In this document: one piece after another, positions 1 through 5,534 of the stretch
Numbering within the stretch: position 1 is the stretch's first letter
How the letters are laid out: each line of letters begins with the position of its first letter
Assembly: GCA_028688175.1 (NCBI GenBank)
Contig: JAQTYS010000034.1
Location: forward strand, 1-6,537
Length of the DNA stretch: 6,537 bases
From: Methanothrix sp.
GTDB lineage: Archaea; Halobacteriota; Methanosarcinia; Methanotrichales; Methanotrichaceae
Reading direction: 5' to 3'
Notes under the pieces: generated by a model
The model's input: only the letters and a program-made list of their open reading frames with translations
The model's database searches: none
What the model was told of the DNA's origin: nothing
Translations under genes and position numbers: made by a program

Positions 1-42
1 TCTCAGATAAGAAAAGAGAAAACAGAGGAGATACAGCCTTGA
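1..42 (+). CDS. Possible 3' end of an upstream gene (partial)
   Basis: Frame 1 is open from the window edge and ends at TGA (40-42). The last residues would be SQIRKEKTEEIQP. This stop overlaps the TTG start of the next gene (39-41) in a TTGA arrangement like the ATGA overlap one gene downstream, which suggests translational coupling. Only 13 codons are visible, so no product can be proposed and the open frame could be chance. The charged Lys/Glu composition fits a soluble or coiled-coil C-terminus. Confidence 0.35.
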   Translation, partial: SQIRKEKTEEIQP

Positions 43-1316
43 AGTGGCTCAAAAATATTTTTGGGAAAAAATCGGCCAACGAAGATCCGGCCATCCTGCA
101 GCTTGCAGAAGTTGATTCCTGGTTGGAAGAGAGAGCAAAGGAATCTGATTTTGCCATTGTCTGCAAAGAGATCTACAGCCGCATGGATGATGCGGCCAGG
201 ACGCTATCTAAAGACATATCCGCACTTGAAATTGCAGGCTCTGATGACGCCACTCCTCCCAAGCTTCTGCGAGCCGGCCTGGCGGCACGAGGCGAGGTTG
301 TAAAGCAGCTGGAAACGTTCTCTTCAAAGCTGGCGCCTCCCAAGAAAAATGATTTAGATTCCATATATCAGCATCATTGGACGCTTGTCAAGGGACTGGA
401 GAGAACGGTAACAACATTCGGCAGAGCACAGAGGTATGTCGCAGCTCTCTTTCCCAAGAACATTGAAAACATCAATTCCGACCTGACAAAGATCAGTCGC
501 CATCTGGTCGATTTGGAGGAAGAGATCGGAAAAATGCGAAAGATGCAAGAGGAGAGCTGGTACTCCCGAGAGATCGCCGAAAGGCTGAAAGAAGAGCTCT
601 CAAGCATCGACGGTCTGTCAGAGAAAACGCTGCAAGACGAGGCGACGCTCTCGGAGCTCTCGTCTCAATTATCCCGCCTGGAAGAGGAGGCTAAGAAGCT
701 TGAGGCAAGCGAGGAAGGAAAAAGAACGCAAGAGTTGAAGAAAACCCTGGAGAGAAAGAATGAGGAAAAATCTCAGGCAGAGGTTGAGCTTCATGAACTT
801 ATTGCACCTCTGAACAAGGCATTGGCCAGAATGATGAAGCAAGGATCAAGCGATAGAATCAATCTTCAGCATAAAAACGTCTTTTTGCAGCTCTCTGTCT
901 CACCCTCCACCGTCCAAGATAAGGACATTGCCGGATCTCTTAAGGAACTACAAAGCCATCTGGCAACTTTAGGTTTGAAGGACAAGAAGAAGGAAAAGGT
1001 TCTCGATCATATCGACCTGCTCATAAAGAGAAGGTCGCTGGAAGATGTCCGGGCCAGGCTGCAAGCGATCGATAGAGAGATCATGGAGACTGAGTCCTCA
1101 ATAAAAGAGAGCAGCCGCGAGGGCCAGCGCCTCAAGGAAGAGATAAACCTGGCTAAAAAGAATAAAAAGAGCCTGGAGGCGACCCTGGATCAGGCCAAGA
1201 AAGATTTGGCCTCAATAAAGGAAAAGGCTGCGTCAGATGAGCAGGAGCTGGGAGAGAGGTTGACCAGGATTGCCGGAAGGCCGATAAAGCTTGATCTATC
1301 CAAAGGAAGTAGATGA
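39..1316 (+). CDS. Coiled-coil protein, function unknown (425 aa)
   Basis: Function is not recognised. The TTG start at 39 is supported by a GAGGAG ribosome site at 25-30 with an 8-base spacer. The protein has no signal peptide or membrane segment and should be cytoplasmic. Residues 1-12 (MKWLKNIFGKKS) form a short basic amphipathic N-terminus. Residues about 20-150 are a mixed helical region. From about 150 to 260 and again from about 335 to 410 the sequence is Glu/Lys/Leu-rich with heptad character, typical of long coiled coils. The two are separated by a less charged segment (about 260-330, around NVFLQLSVSPS) that may be a small globular or hinge part. This layout resembles a paired coiled coil around a central domain, but no ATPase head (Walker A/B) is present, so it is not an SMC or Rad50 protein. 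Its stop overlaps the radical SAM start (ATGA), so the two are probably co-translated and may work together. Confidence 0.88.
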   Translation: MKWLKNIFGKKSANEDPAILQLAEVDSWLEERAKESDFAIVCKEIYSRMDDAARTLSKDISALEIAGSDDATPPKLLRAGLAARGEVVKQLETFSSKLAPPKKNDLDSIYQHHWTLVKGLERTVTTFGRAQRYVAALFPKNIENINSDLTKISRHLVDLEEEIGKMRKMQEESWYSREIAERLKEELSSIDGLSEKTLQDEATLSELSSQLSRLEEEAKKLEASEEGKRTQELKKTLERKNEEKSQAEVELHELIAPLNKALARMMKQGSSDRINLQHKNVFLQLSVSPSTVQDKDIAGSLKELQSHLATLGLKDKKKEKVLDHIDLLIKRRSLEDVRARLQAIDREIMETESSIKESSREGQRLKEEINLAKKNKKSLEATLDQAKKDLASIKEKAASDEQELGERLTRIAGRPIKLDLSKGSR

Positions 1317-2152
1317 AGGTCAACTTCGGGGGGATTGTTCCTCTTTCCACAGTGGACTGGTTGGGACGCGCCGCTATGGTCGTTTTTTTGCGAGGCTGCC
1401 CTTTACGCTGCCCTCATTGCCACAACCAGATGCTGCAAACAGGGGAACGTATGGTTGCACTTCATACGATCTCGTCTCGAATTGTCTCTGAGGTCAAGGG
1501 CTTTTCAGCGGCCCCCTGGTCAGGCACTATAAACGAACAATCTCTCCAGATCAACCTTGAAGATGCATCAAAACGGGCAAGCAGCAAGCCGTTTGTCAAT
1601 GCTCTAGTCCTATCCGGAGGCGAGCCGCTTCTCCAGATCGAGGCCTGCAGCCGGCTCTTTCGGCTGGCCAGGAGCCTGGAACTGGCCACGGGCCTGGAGA
1701 CCTCGGGCTGTATTCCTGAAGGTCTGGAAAAACTGCTGGCAAAAGGGCTGGTGGATAAGATATTCCTCGATCTCAAGACCTCTCTTTATGAGCCGCTTTA
1801 CGAAAAAGCCACAGGCAAAGCCGGCGTGGCAGCAAGTGTGACGGAAAGCCTTGAGATCTGCCTCAAATCGGGCGTGGCGCTGGACGTACGCTGCACCATC
1901 TTTCCAGATATGCCAACCATTTCCCAGTTGGTGGATATTGCCGGCATGCTCTGTCGCTTGAAGGCGCATTATCCGGATAACCGATTGGATAGCATGTTAT
2001 TGCAGCAGGGAACGCCGCGCGAAGGAGAAGCTAGATTTGAACCGGTCTTTGTGGAATCTCTGCAGGAAATGGCCAGGGCTTGCGAGATCAATTGCGGGAC
2101 AAAACTCAATGTTCGCATTCGAGCCGCACCCAAGATCGCCTGGAAAAACTAG
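1313..2152 (+). CDS. Radical SAM protein, NrdG2/pyruvate-formate-lyase-activase-like
   Basis: This is a 279-residue radical SAM enzyme. The 4Fe-4S/SAM motif CxxxCxxC is at C29, C33 and C36 (RGCPLRCPHCHN), the SGGEP SAM-binding motif is at 101-105, GLETSG at 127-132 and the DLK motif at 153-155. The opening FGGIVPLSTVDWLGRAAMVV matches the NrdG2 branch of anaerobic ribonucleotide-reductase activators, which make a glycyl radical on a partner enzyme using SAM-derived 5'-deoxyadenosyl radical. The segment between the cysteine motif and SGGEP (about 40-95) seems longer than in compact NrdG2 members. No NrdD reductase or other glycyl-radical enzyme lies in the window, so the substrate is inferred at most. 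The gene starts in the ATGA overlap with the coiled-coil gene, using an AAGGA ribosome site (1303-1307) inside it. Class assignment is firm; the specific NrdG role is moderate. Confidence 0.92.
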   Translation: MKVNFGGIVPLSTVDWLGRAAMVVFLRGCPLRCPHCHNQMLQTGERMVALHTISSRIVSEVKGFSAAPWSGTINEQSLQINLEDASKRASSKPFVNALVLSGGEPLLQIEACSRLFRLARSLELATGLETSGCIPEGLEKLLAKGLVDKIFLDLKTSLYEPLYEKATGKAGVAASVTESLEICLKSGVALDVRCTIFPDMPTISQLVDIAGMLCRLKAHYPDNRLDSMLLQQGTPREGEARFEPVFVESLQEMARACEINCGTKLNVRIRAAPKIAWKN

Positions 2153-2182
2153 ATAATCAAATGGGCAATATGGCAGCGATTG

Positions 2183-2854
2183 ATGAATAATATGAAGATC
2201 ATCGGTTTTGTGGGTCTACCGGGCTCAGGAAAGGGAGAAGCTTCTCAGATTGCCAGGCTTCATGGTCTGGCGGTTGTGGTCATGGGAGATGTAATACGCC
2301 AGGAAGCGGCTCGCCAGGGCCTGGAGCCTACCGACCAAAATTTAGGCCGCATCGGCAATGCCTTGCGAGCCGCAGAAGGCCTGGACGCCGTAGCCAAAAA
2401 GACTTTTGAGAGGGCACTGGCCACTGGAAAGGATATAGTGGTGGTTGATGGCCTGCGCTCCCATGAAGAGGTGGACTTCTTTCGTTCCCATGGCGATGAA
2501 TTTTACCTGATAGAGGTCTGTGCACCGGCGGAGGCACGGCTAAAATGGCTGGCAGCCCGAGGCCGTCCCGACGATCCGGTTAAAAGCAGCGCAAACGATT
2601 GCCAGGAAAAGGCCGATTACCAGGAGGCGGATGCCGATCCCAGGATAATATCCTCCTGCGAGGAGCCGGATCGCCTGGCAGCTGCTGCTCTCGAACAAAG
2701 GGAATGCCGGGAGATGGGATGGGGAATGTGCGAGGCCATAAAGGTCGCCGATCTGAAACTGCGAAATGACGGCAACCTGGATGAATTTCGCGAAAATGTA
2801 AATAGACTGCTGAGCCTCTTGGTGACAGGAGCTACCTCCGAGCGCAAAGGATAA
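2183..2854 (+). CDS. UPF0200 family P-loop nucleotide kinase-like protein
   Basis: Numbering is from ATG 2183. The N-terminus MNNMKIIGFVGLPGSGKGEA carries a Walker A-type loop GLPGSGKG (11-18), as in adenylate kinase-like folds. It is followed by VVMGDVIRQEA (32-42), a likely substrate-side motif, VVVDGLR (86-92), a Walker B-like strand, and RGRPDD (126-131), a lid arginine motif. The C-terminal GWGMCEAIKVADLKLRNDG matches archaeal UPF0200 proteins, which relate to dephospho-CoA kinase and adenylate kinase but have no established reaction that I know of. The usual length is about 180 residues. Here there are 223, largely because of roughly 25-35 extra residues after RPDD (about 133-168). The start could be TTG 2180, ATG 2183 or ATG 2192 (MKIIGFVG), and no strong ribosome site decides it, so reinitiation after the radical SAM gene 30 bases upstream is possible. 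Cytoplasmic. Confidence 0.9.
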   Translation: MNNMKIIGFVGLPGSGKGEASQIARLHGLAVVVMGDVIRQEAARQGLEPTDQNLGRIGNALRAAEGLDAVAKKTFERALATGKDIVVVDGLRSHEEVDFFRSHGDEFYLIEVCAPAEARLKWLAARGRPDDPVKSSANDCQEKADYQEADADPRIISSCEEPDRLAAAALEQRECREMGWGMCEAIKVADLKLRNDGNLDEFRENVNRLLSLLVTGATSERKG

Positions 2855-2889
2855 TATGAATGTAGCAGGATAACTATCTGTAAAAATAT

Positions 2890-2895
2890 GAGGTG
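2890..2895 (+). promoter_or_regulatory. Ribosome binding site deciding the mop start
   Basis: GAGGTG stands 6 bases before GTG 2902. The alternative GTG at 2893 lies inside this site and has no site of its own, so 2902 is the better start and gives the family-typical MKISARN opening. Confidence 0.75.
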
Positions 2896-2901
2896 GGAAT
2901 A

Positions 2902-3111
2902 GTGAAGATAAGTGCCAGAAATATCTTGAAAGGAAAAGTGCTGCGCATAGTAAACGGCCCGGTGAACACGGAAGTGACTGTGCAGATCTCCGGGGGCGAG
3001 GAAGTAGTCTCGATCATAACTCGAGCTTCAGCAGAAGAACTGGAGCTCTCAGAAGGAAAGGAAGTCTATGCAGTAATTAAAGCCAGCCATGTGTTGATTG
3101 CCACCGATTGA
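2902..3111 (+). CDS. mop: Mop-type molybdate/tungstate-binding protein (molbindin)
   Basis: This 69-residue protein is one complete Mop/TOBE domain. It opens MKISARNILKGKV, continues with NGPVNTEVTVQI, then the TRASAEEL segment, and ends in the hallmark KASHVLIA. Small Mop proteins oligomerise and bind several molybdate or tungstate ions at subunit interfaces, serving in oxyanion storage and homeostasis. In a methanogen the main demand would be the pterin cofactor of formylmethanofuran dehydrogenase; that link is inferred. The start is GTG 2902, not GTG 2893, because of the GAGGTG site. It lies 47 bases after the UPF0200 gene and is probably the last gene of the cluster, since a hairpin with T tracts follows. 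No transporter or cofactor-synthesis gene adjoins it, which is unusual. Oxyanion preference cannot be told from sequence. Confidence 0.93.
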   Translation: MKISARNILKGKVLRIVNGPVNTEVTVQISGGEEVVSIITRASAEELELSEGKEVYAVIKASHVLIATD

Positions 3112-3144
3112 TTCTAAAATCAGCATTGAACAGAGGTCAGCAAG

Positions 3145-3203
3145 AAAAAGATCACCATCCCCTGCCCAGCAGGGGACGGTTGTCACTGGTTTTTGCTGCT
3201 TTT
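3145..3203. terminator. Bidirectional terminator between convergent genes
   Basis: An 8-bp stem (3158-3165 with 3169-3176) with a 3-base loop has the core TCCCCTGCCCAGCAGGGGA. It extends imperfectly outward to 3150/3184. On the + strand the hairpin is followed by T5 (3190-3194) and T4 (3200-3203), and on the - strand by T5 (3149-3145) directly at the stem base. It lies between the stops of mop (+) and the secreted-protein gene (-), so it can serve both. In archaea the T tracts are known to matter most; the hairpin may add 3' end protection. The rest of 3112-3240 shows no credible gene. Confidence 0.75.
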
Positions 3204-3240
3204 AATCTTCCCGATTTCCAGTTATTTTTTCTCTCCTCTA

Positions 3241-3972
3241 TCAGATCCCAGAAGATGAGGTCCATTTATAGGAGTAGTAGGTATGGCCGGTGGGTGGATA
3301 TGTGTAAGTTATCGGGCTGTCCCAGTTGGGGTACGGATATGGCACAGGATTGCGATCCGGGTTTGGATTGATCCAGTAACCACCTGGGCCGGAGACATAA
3401 ATGTAAGCATAATTGCTCCAGCCGCCGCAATAGTACTGGAGAACGTGCCAGCCTGGTGTATCGGCAAAGAACCATCTCTTAAACCAGCCCGGGAAATTGA
3501 CATATCCAGCATACTGAGTATCGAGCATGCCGCTTGGATACCATTCATAAAACCATATATTGCCTCTTCCCGTGGTCTGCATCCATAGAGGCAGATTGGC
3601 ATAGAGGTTGCAGCTTGCTACCGTTCGTGGCGCATAGGAGATATAAAGATTGTTGGGCGCAAAGCCTCCCGTGGGAACGATCATTCTATTGTAGACCGCA
3701 TTGGTCGTGCTGGCCAATGATTGGGCAGGCGCGGAGGCATAAGCTGCATCCTGGTTAGCGCTCATCAGAGTTTGCGTACTCTCCTGCGCGCTTGGGGCTT
3801 GTTGGGAACCGGTGACATCTGTCGGCACTTGCAGGCCCAGTGATTCTGCGCTGCTGGGCGCAGTGGGTGTGGGTGCGCCGCCTGCTGCGTTGCTGGAATA
3901 CGGATTCATCTGTCCGGATGCATTGCTGCACAGCATGATCATTAATGCTATAATTAACACAGTCCATTTCAT
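3241..3972 (-). CDS. Secreted Tyr/Trp-rich protein, function unknown
   Basis: This 243-residue protein starts at ATG 3972, chosen because GAGGTG (3985-3980) lies 7 bases upstream. A TTG at 3990 would put charged and polar residues before the signal peptide. Residues 1-21 (MKWTVLIIALMIMLCSNASG then Q) are a Sec-type signal peptide with probable cleavage near SNASG/Q. Residues about 22-95 are a low-complexity Ala/Ser/Pro/Thr/Gln linker, typical of an extended exported stalk. Residues about 100-195 form a compact aromatic domain with C121 and C182, a possible disulfide, and the strand-like segments NNLYISYAP, NIWFYEWYPSG and TPGWHVLQYYCGGWSNYAYI. The latter looks like a beta-sandwich edge, which is inference. 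Residues 196-243 are Pro/Tyr/Asn-rich. No catalytic motif, sortase signal or C-terminal anchor is seen, so it is probably released or attached to the envelope or sheath. It is divergent from nre and convergent with mop. Confidence 0.85.
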   Translation of the reverse strand: MKWTVLIIALMIMLCSNASGQMNPYSSNAAGGAPTPTAPSSAESLGLQVPTDVTGSQQAPSAQESTQTLMSANQDAAYASAPAQSLASTTNAVYNRMIVPTGGFAPNNLYISYAPRTVASCNLYANLPLWMQTTGRGNIWFYEWYPSGMLDTQYAGYVNFPGWFKRWFFADTPGWHVLQYYCGGWSNYAYIYVSGPGGYWINPNPDRNPVPYPYPNWDSPITYTYPPTGHTYYSYKWTSSSGI

Positions 3973-3979
3973 CTGAGGA

Positions 3980-3985
3980 CACCTC
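3980..3985 (-). promoter_or_regulatory. Ribosome binding site fixing the secreted-protein start
   Basis: The minus strand reads GAGGTG, then 7 bases, then ATG AAA TGG. This excludes the longer TTG start at 3990, which precedes the site. Confidence 0.75.
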
Positions 3986-4007
3986 AACAAATTATTGCCG
4001 CCCTGAA

Positions 4008-4017
4008 TGTAAATATC
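4008..4017. promoter_or_regulatory. Candidate shared AT-rich promoter element between divergent genes
   Basis: The + strand has TAAATAT (4010-4016), which reads ATATTTA on the minus strand. Towards the right, a TATA-type box here would place transcription start near 4036-4042, just before the ribosome site at 4047. Towards the left it would place start near 3985, close to the secreted-protein gene. Spacing fits archaeal promoters, but the match is modest and the purine-rich element expected upstream is weak. The 84-base gap 3973-4056 shows nothing else convincing except a second GGGAGG at 4034-4039. Confidence 0.4.
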
Positions 4018-4056
4018 TTCCCATGCACGCTCCGGGAGGAAAACCTAAGGAGTAAA

Positions 4057-4107
4057 ATGAAACACTTTCGCCCCGCTTGCATTATGCTTTTATTTGAAGT
4101 TACCTGA
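4057..4107 (+). CDS. Short leader reading frame upstream of and in frame with nre
   Basis: A 16-codon frame (MKHFRPACIMLLFEVT) starts at ATG 4057 with an AAGGAG ribosome site at 4047-4052, a better site than anything before the nre start. It ends in TGA (4105-4107), followed at once by TAG (4108-4110), and the GTG of nre follows 6 bases later in the same frame. It could be a leader peptide that couples translation to nre, or a decayed N-terminus of nre. It does not carry the cysteine cluster seen in other Nre proteins. Treat as a candidate. Confidence 0.4.
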   Translation: MKHFRPACIMLLFEVT

Positions 4108-4116
4108 TAGTCAGAT

Positions 4117-5280
4117 GTGATCAAAGGCAAAGAAGCCTACTTAAAAAAATTGACGGCCAATATGTACATCCCTTCGCAGGAGGTAGGCACAAATCTTGAT
4201 GGCAGCACACCGCCTTCCGTCTTCATTGGGAGCTGGAATTACCCCAAGGTTTATGCAGGTCCCATGATAGCACCTGTGCATGGAGACACGATTATCATGG
4301 ACCGGCCGGAGTCGTGGATACCCGAGAAGAAGACCCAGGAAGAGATCATAAGATACCGGCTAAATCTGATCAGAGGCAAGAGATCCGTCAGAGTTACAAA
4401 TCTGCAAGATCGCTACATAGATAAACTGCGAGACATCTCTTTATCTGCTTGCTCCATTGAGAGCGAAGCGCAGTTCTCCCACTCTCCTAAGGGCATGTCA
4501 TTTAGTGACGAGCATACTCCCTTTGGCCCCAGTGCACCTCTGGATAGGCTGGAAATATGTAGCAGCAGATGGGATACCAATTTAGAGAAAGTCTATTACG
4601 ACGATGATCTACTGGCTGGGAACGCGGTTGTTGATCTGCACCAGAAGGGCATGCCATTTTCCTGTATTCAGAAGGCATTCTCCATGGGGACCATGGGCAT
4701 CGGGAAGAGACGCCGCCTGGTTCCCACACGCTGGTCTATCACTGCCTGCGACAGCATTTTGGCCAACCGTCTCCTGCAAAAGGTCAGGGAGTACGACCTC
4801 ATCGATTGCTGCCAGGTGAGGGAGTTCTCTAGTCTCAACAATTATTATGCGGTACTTCTCCTGCCTACGCTATGGCAGTATGAGTGGATGGAGGCATTCC
4901 TGCGCATCCTGGGCAATGAAGAGCTGATATTCTCAGATTATGAGAAGAATACAGGCAAGAAGGGCTATTCTCGGGTGGGAGGATGCTACTATTCCTGCAA
5001 AATGGCGGTCTTGGAGGCTCTGGCACGTGAAAAGAAGCAAGCAGGTGCGATCATAATGCGAGAGGCTTATTCAGGTTATGTGCCATTGGGCGTCTTTAAC
5101 GTAAGGGAAAATGTGAGAAATGCTATGCAAGAGACGGCTTTGCCTTTCGAGGATATGAAAAGCGCTCTATGGTATATTTGCGGCAAGCTGAGGTTGCCTC
5201 TGAAGAAATTCATCCAACAAAGCGACCTGCTAAAGGAGCAGCTTAAATCCCGGCAGACTACACTAAGTTCTTTCTCTTGA
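4117..5280 (+). CDS. nreA: Archaeal DNA repair protein, Nre family (DUF650/DUF651)
   Basis: This 387-residue protein matches the archaeal Nre family, reported to act in repair of DNA damage such as mitomycin C lesions with PCNA. Family signatures are GSTPPSVFIGSWNYPKVYAG (29-48), VTNLQDRY (93-100), GPSAPLDRLEI (137-147), GIGKRRRLVPTRWSITACD (194-212) and REAYSGYVPLGVFNVRENVR (315-334). The C-terminus QTTLSSFS (380-387) is a PCNA-interacting (PIP) motif of the form QxxLxxF. The start is GTG 4117; the frame upstream is closed by TGA TAG, and no clear ribosome site precedes the GTG. Most relatives I recall begin with a cysteine-rich zinc-binding segment (CxxCKG...LCG...CP). Here only IKGKEAYLKKL remains, so the N-terminus appears shortened. 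The conserved core is intact, so the gene is probably functional. It ends 18 bases from the convergent small membrane-protein gene. Confidence 0.93.
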   Translation: MIKGKEAYLKKLTANMYIPSQEVGTNLDGSTPPSVFIGSWNYPKVYAGPMIAPVHGDTIIMDRPESWIPEKKTQEEIIRYRLNLIRGKRSVRVTNLQDRYIDKLRDISLSACSIESEAQFSHSPKGMSFSDEHTPFGPSAPLDRLEICSSRWDTNLEKVYYDDDLLAGNAVVDLHQKGMPFSCIQKAFSMGTMGIGKRRRLVPTRWSITACDSILANRLLQKVREYDLIDCCQVREFSSLNNYYAVLLLPTLWQYEWMEAFLRILGNEELIFSDYEKNTGKKGYSRVGGCYYSCKMAVLEALAREKKQAGAIIMREAYSGYVPLGVFNVRENVRNAMQETALPFEDMKSALWYICGKLRLPLKKFIQQSDLLKEQLKSRQTTLSSFS

Positions 5281-5298
5281 TCTCATCAAATATGGGGT

Positions 5299-5439
5299 TT
5301 AAATGTCGCCAATTAAGCTGGCGCAGTCAACCCAGGACGAATAGGTGGGATTGACTCTGACCACTCGAAGAGGTATTGCCATTATCCCTAAAGCCAGACC
5401 CCACAGGACAAAGAGCACTATTGCATAGTAGAGACCCAT
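5299..5439 (-). CDS. Small single-pass membrane protein (46 aa)
   Basis: This reading frame is easily missed. ATG 5439 is preceded by GGTGA (5450-5446) with a 6-base spacer, an excellent archaeal ribosome site. The product opens MGLYYAIVLFVLWGLALGIM, and a hydrophobic helix spans about residues 3-24. A short polar tail follows with basic residues (PLRVVRVNP, 23-31), then YSSWVDCASLIGDI, ending at TAA (5301-5299). By the positive-inside rule the C-terminus would face the cytoplasm. Function is not recognised; small proteins of this shape often act as subunits or regulators of membrane complexes, but nothing here says which. It is convergent with nre (18 bases between stops) and divergent from the coiled-coil gene at 5622, with a palindrome next to its ribosome site. 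A longer overlapping frame on the same strand (5327-5581) lacks a good ribosome site and looks non-coding. Confidence 0.72.
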   Translation of the reverse strand: MGLYYAIVLFVLWGLALGIMAIPLRVVRVNPTYSSWVDCASLIGDI

Positions 5440-5445
5440 GAGAAT

Positions 5446-5450
5446 TCACC
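5446..5450 (-). promoter_or_regulatory. Ribosome binding site of the 46-codon gene
   Basis: The minus strand reads GGTGA six bases before ATG 5439. It is the main evidence that the short frame is translated. It abuts the 14-base palindrome, so a protein or RNA structure on the palindrome could mask it. Confidence 0.7.
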
Positions 5451-5463
5451 ACTATTAATAGTG
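5450..5463. repeat. Perfect 14-base palindrome, operator candidate
   Basis: CACTATTAATAGTG equals its own reverse complement. A related imperfect site, ACTCTAATAGT (reverse complement ACTATTAGAGT), lies at 5523-5533. The two flank the TATA element of this divergent region, as expected for binding sites of a dimeric regulator. As RNA, the palindrome could form only a weak AT-rich hairpin. The binding role is inferred. Confidence 0.6.
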
Positions 5464-5475
5464 ATGTTTTAGTAT

Positions 5476-5482
5476 GTATATC
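5476..5482 (-). promoter_or_regulatory. Candidate TATA element for the small membrane-protein gene
   Basis: The minus strand reads GATATAC (5482-5476). Start would fall near 5450-5455, inside the palindrome and just before the GGTGA site. The alternative is the ATTTATA read from 5512-5506, giving a leader of about 45 bases. I cannot choose between them. Confidence 0.35.
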
Positions 5483-5500
5483 TTTCCCATCGAATTGACA

Positions 5501-5512
5501 GAAACTATAAAT
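5501..5512 (+). promoter_or_regulatory. TATA/BRE promoter of the coiled-coil gene
   Basis: GAAACTATAAAT has a purine-rich BRE-like part (GAAAC) directly before TATAAAT (5506-5512). Transcription start is expected about 25 bases after the TATA centre, near 5531-5536, over the second operator-like site (5523-5533). The leader to ATG 5622 would be about 85-90 bases. The match is good by archaeal standards. Confidence 0.6.
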
Positions 5513-5534
5513 CTTCCGGCGTACTCTAATAGTT

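Noticed and set aside
39..1316. Coiled-coil protein as an SMC/Rad50-type ATPase
   Set aside because: There is no Walker A, Walker B or signature motif at either end and the length is far below those families.
2880..2888. TAAAAATAT as an internal promoter for mop
   Set aside because: It is too close to the start codon: the transcript would begin at or after GTG 2902 and omit the GAGGTG ribosome site.
3108..3371. 87-residue + strand frame after mop
   Set aside because: It runs through the terminator hairpin and antisense to the secreted-protein gene, with no ribosome site and no domain-like sequence.
5307..5323. Small inverted repeat CGCCA...TGGCG as a terminator of nre
   Set aside because: The stem is only 5 bp, lies inside the coding end of the small membrane-protein gene, and has no T tract after it on the + strand.
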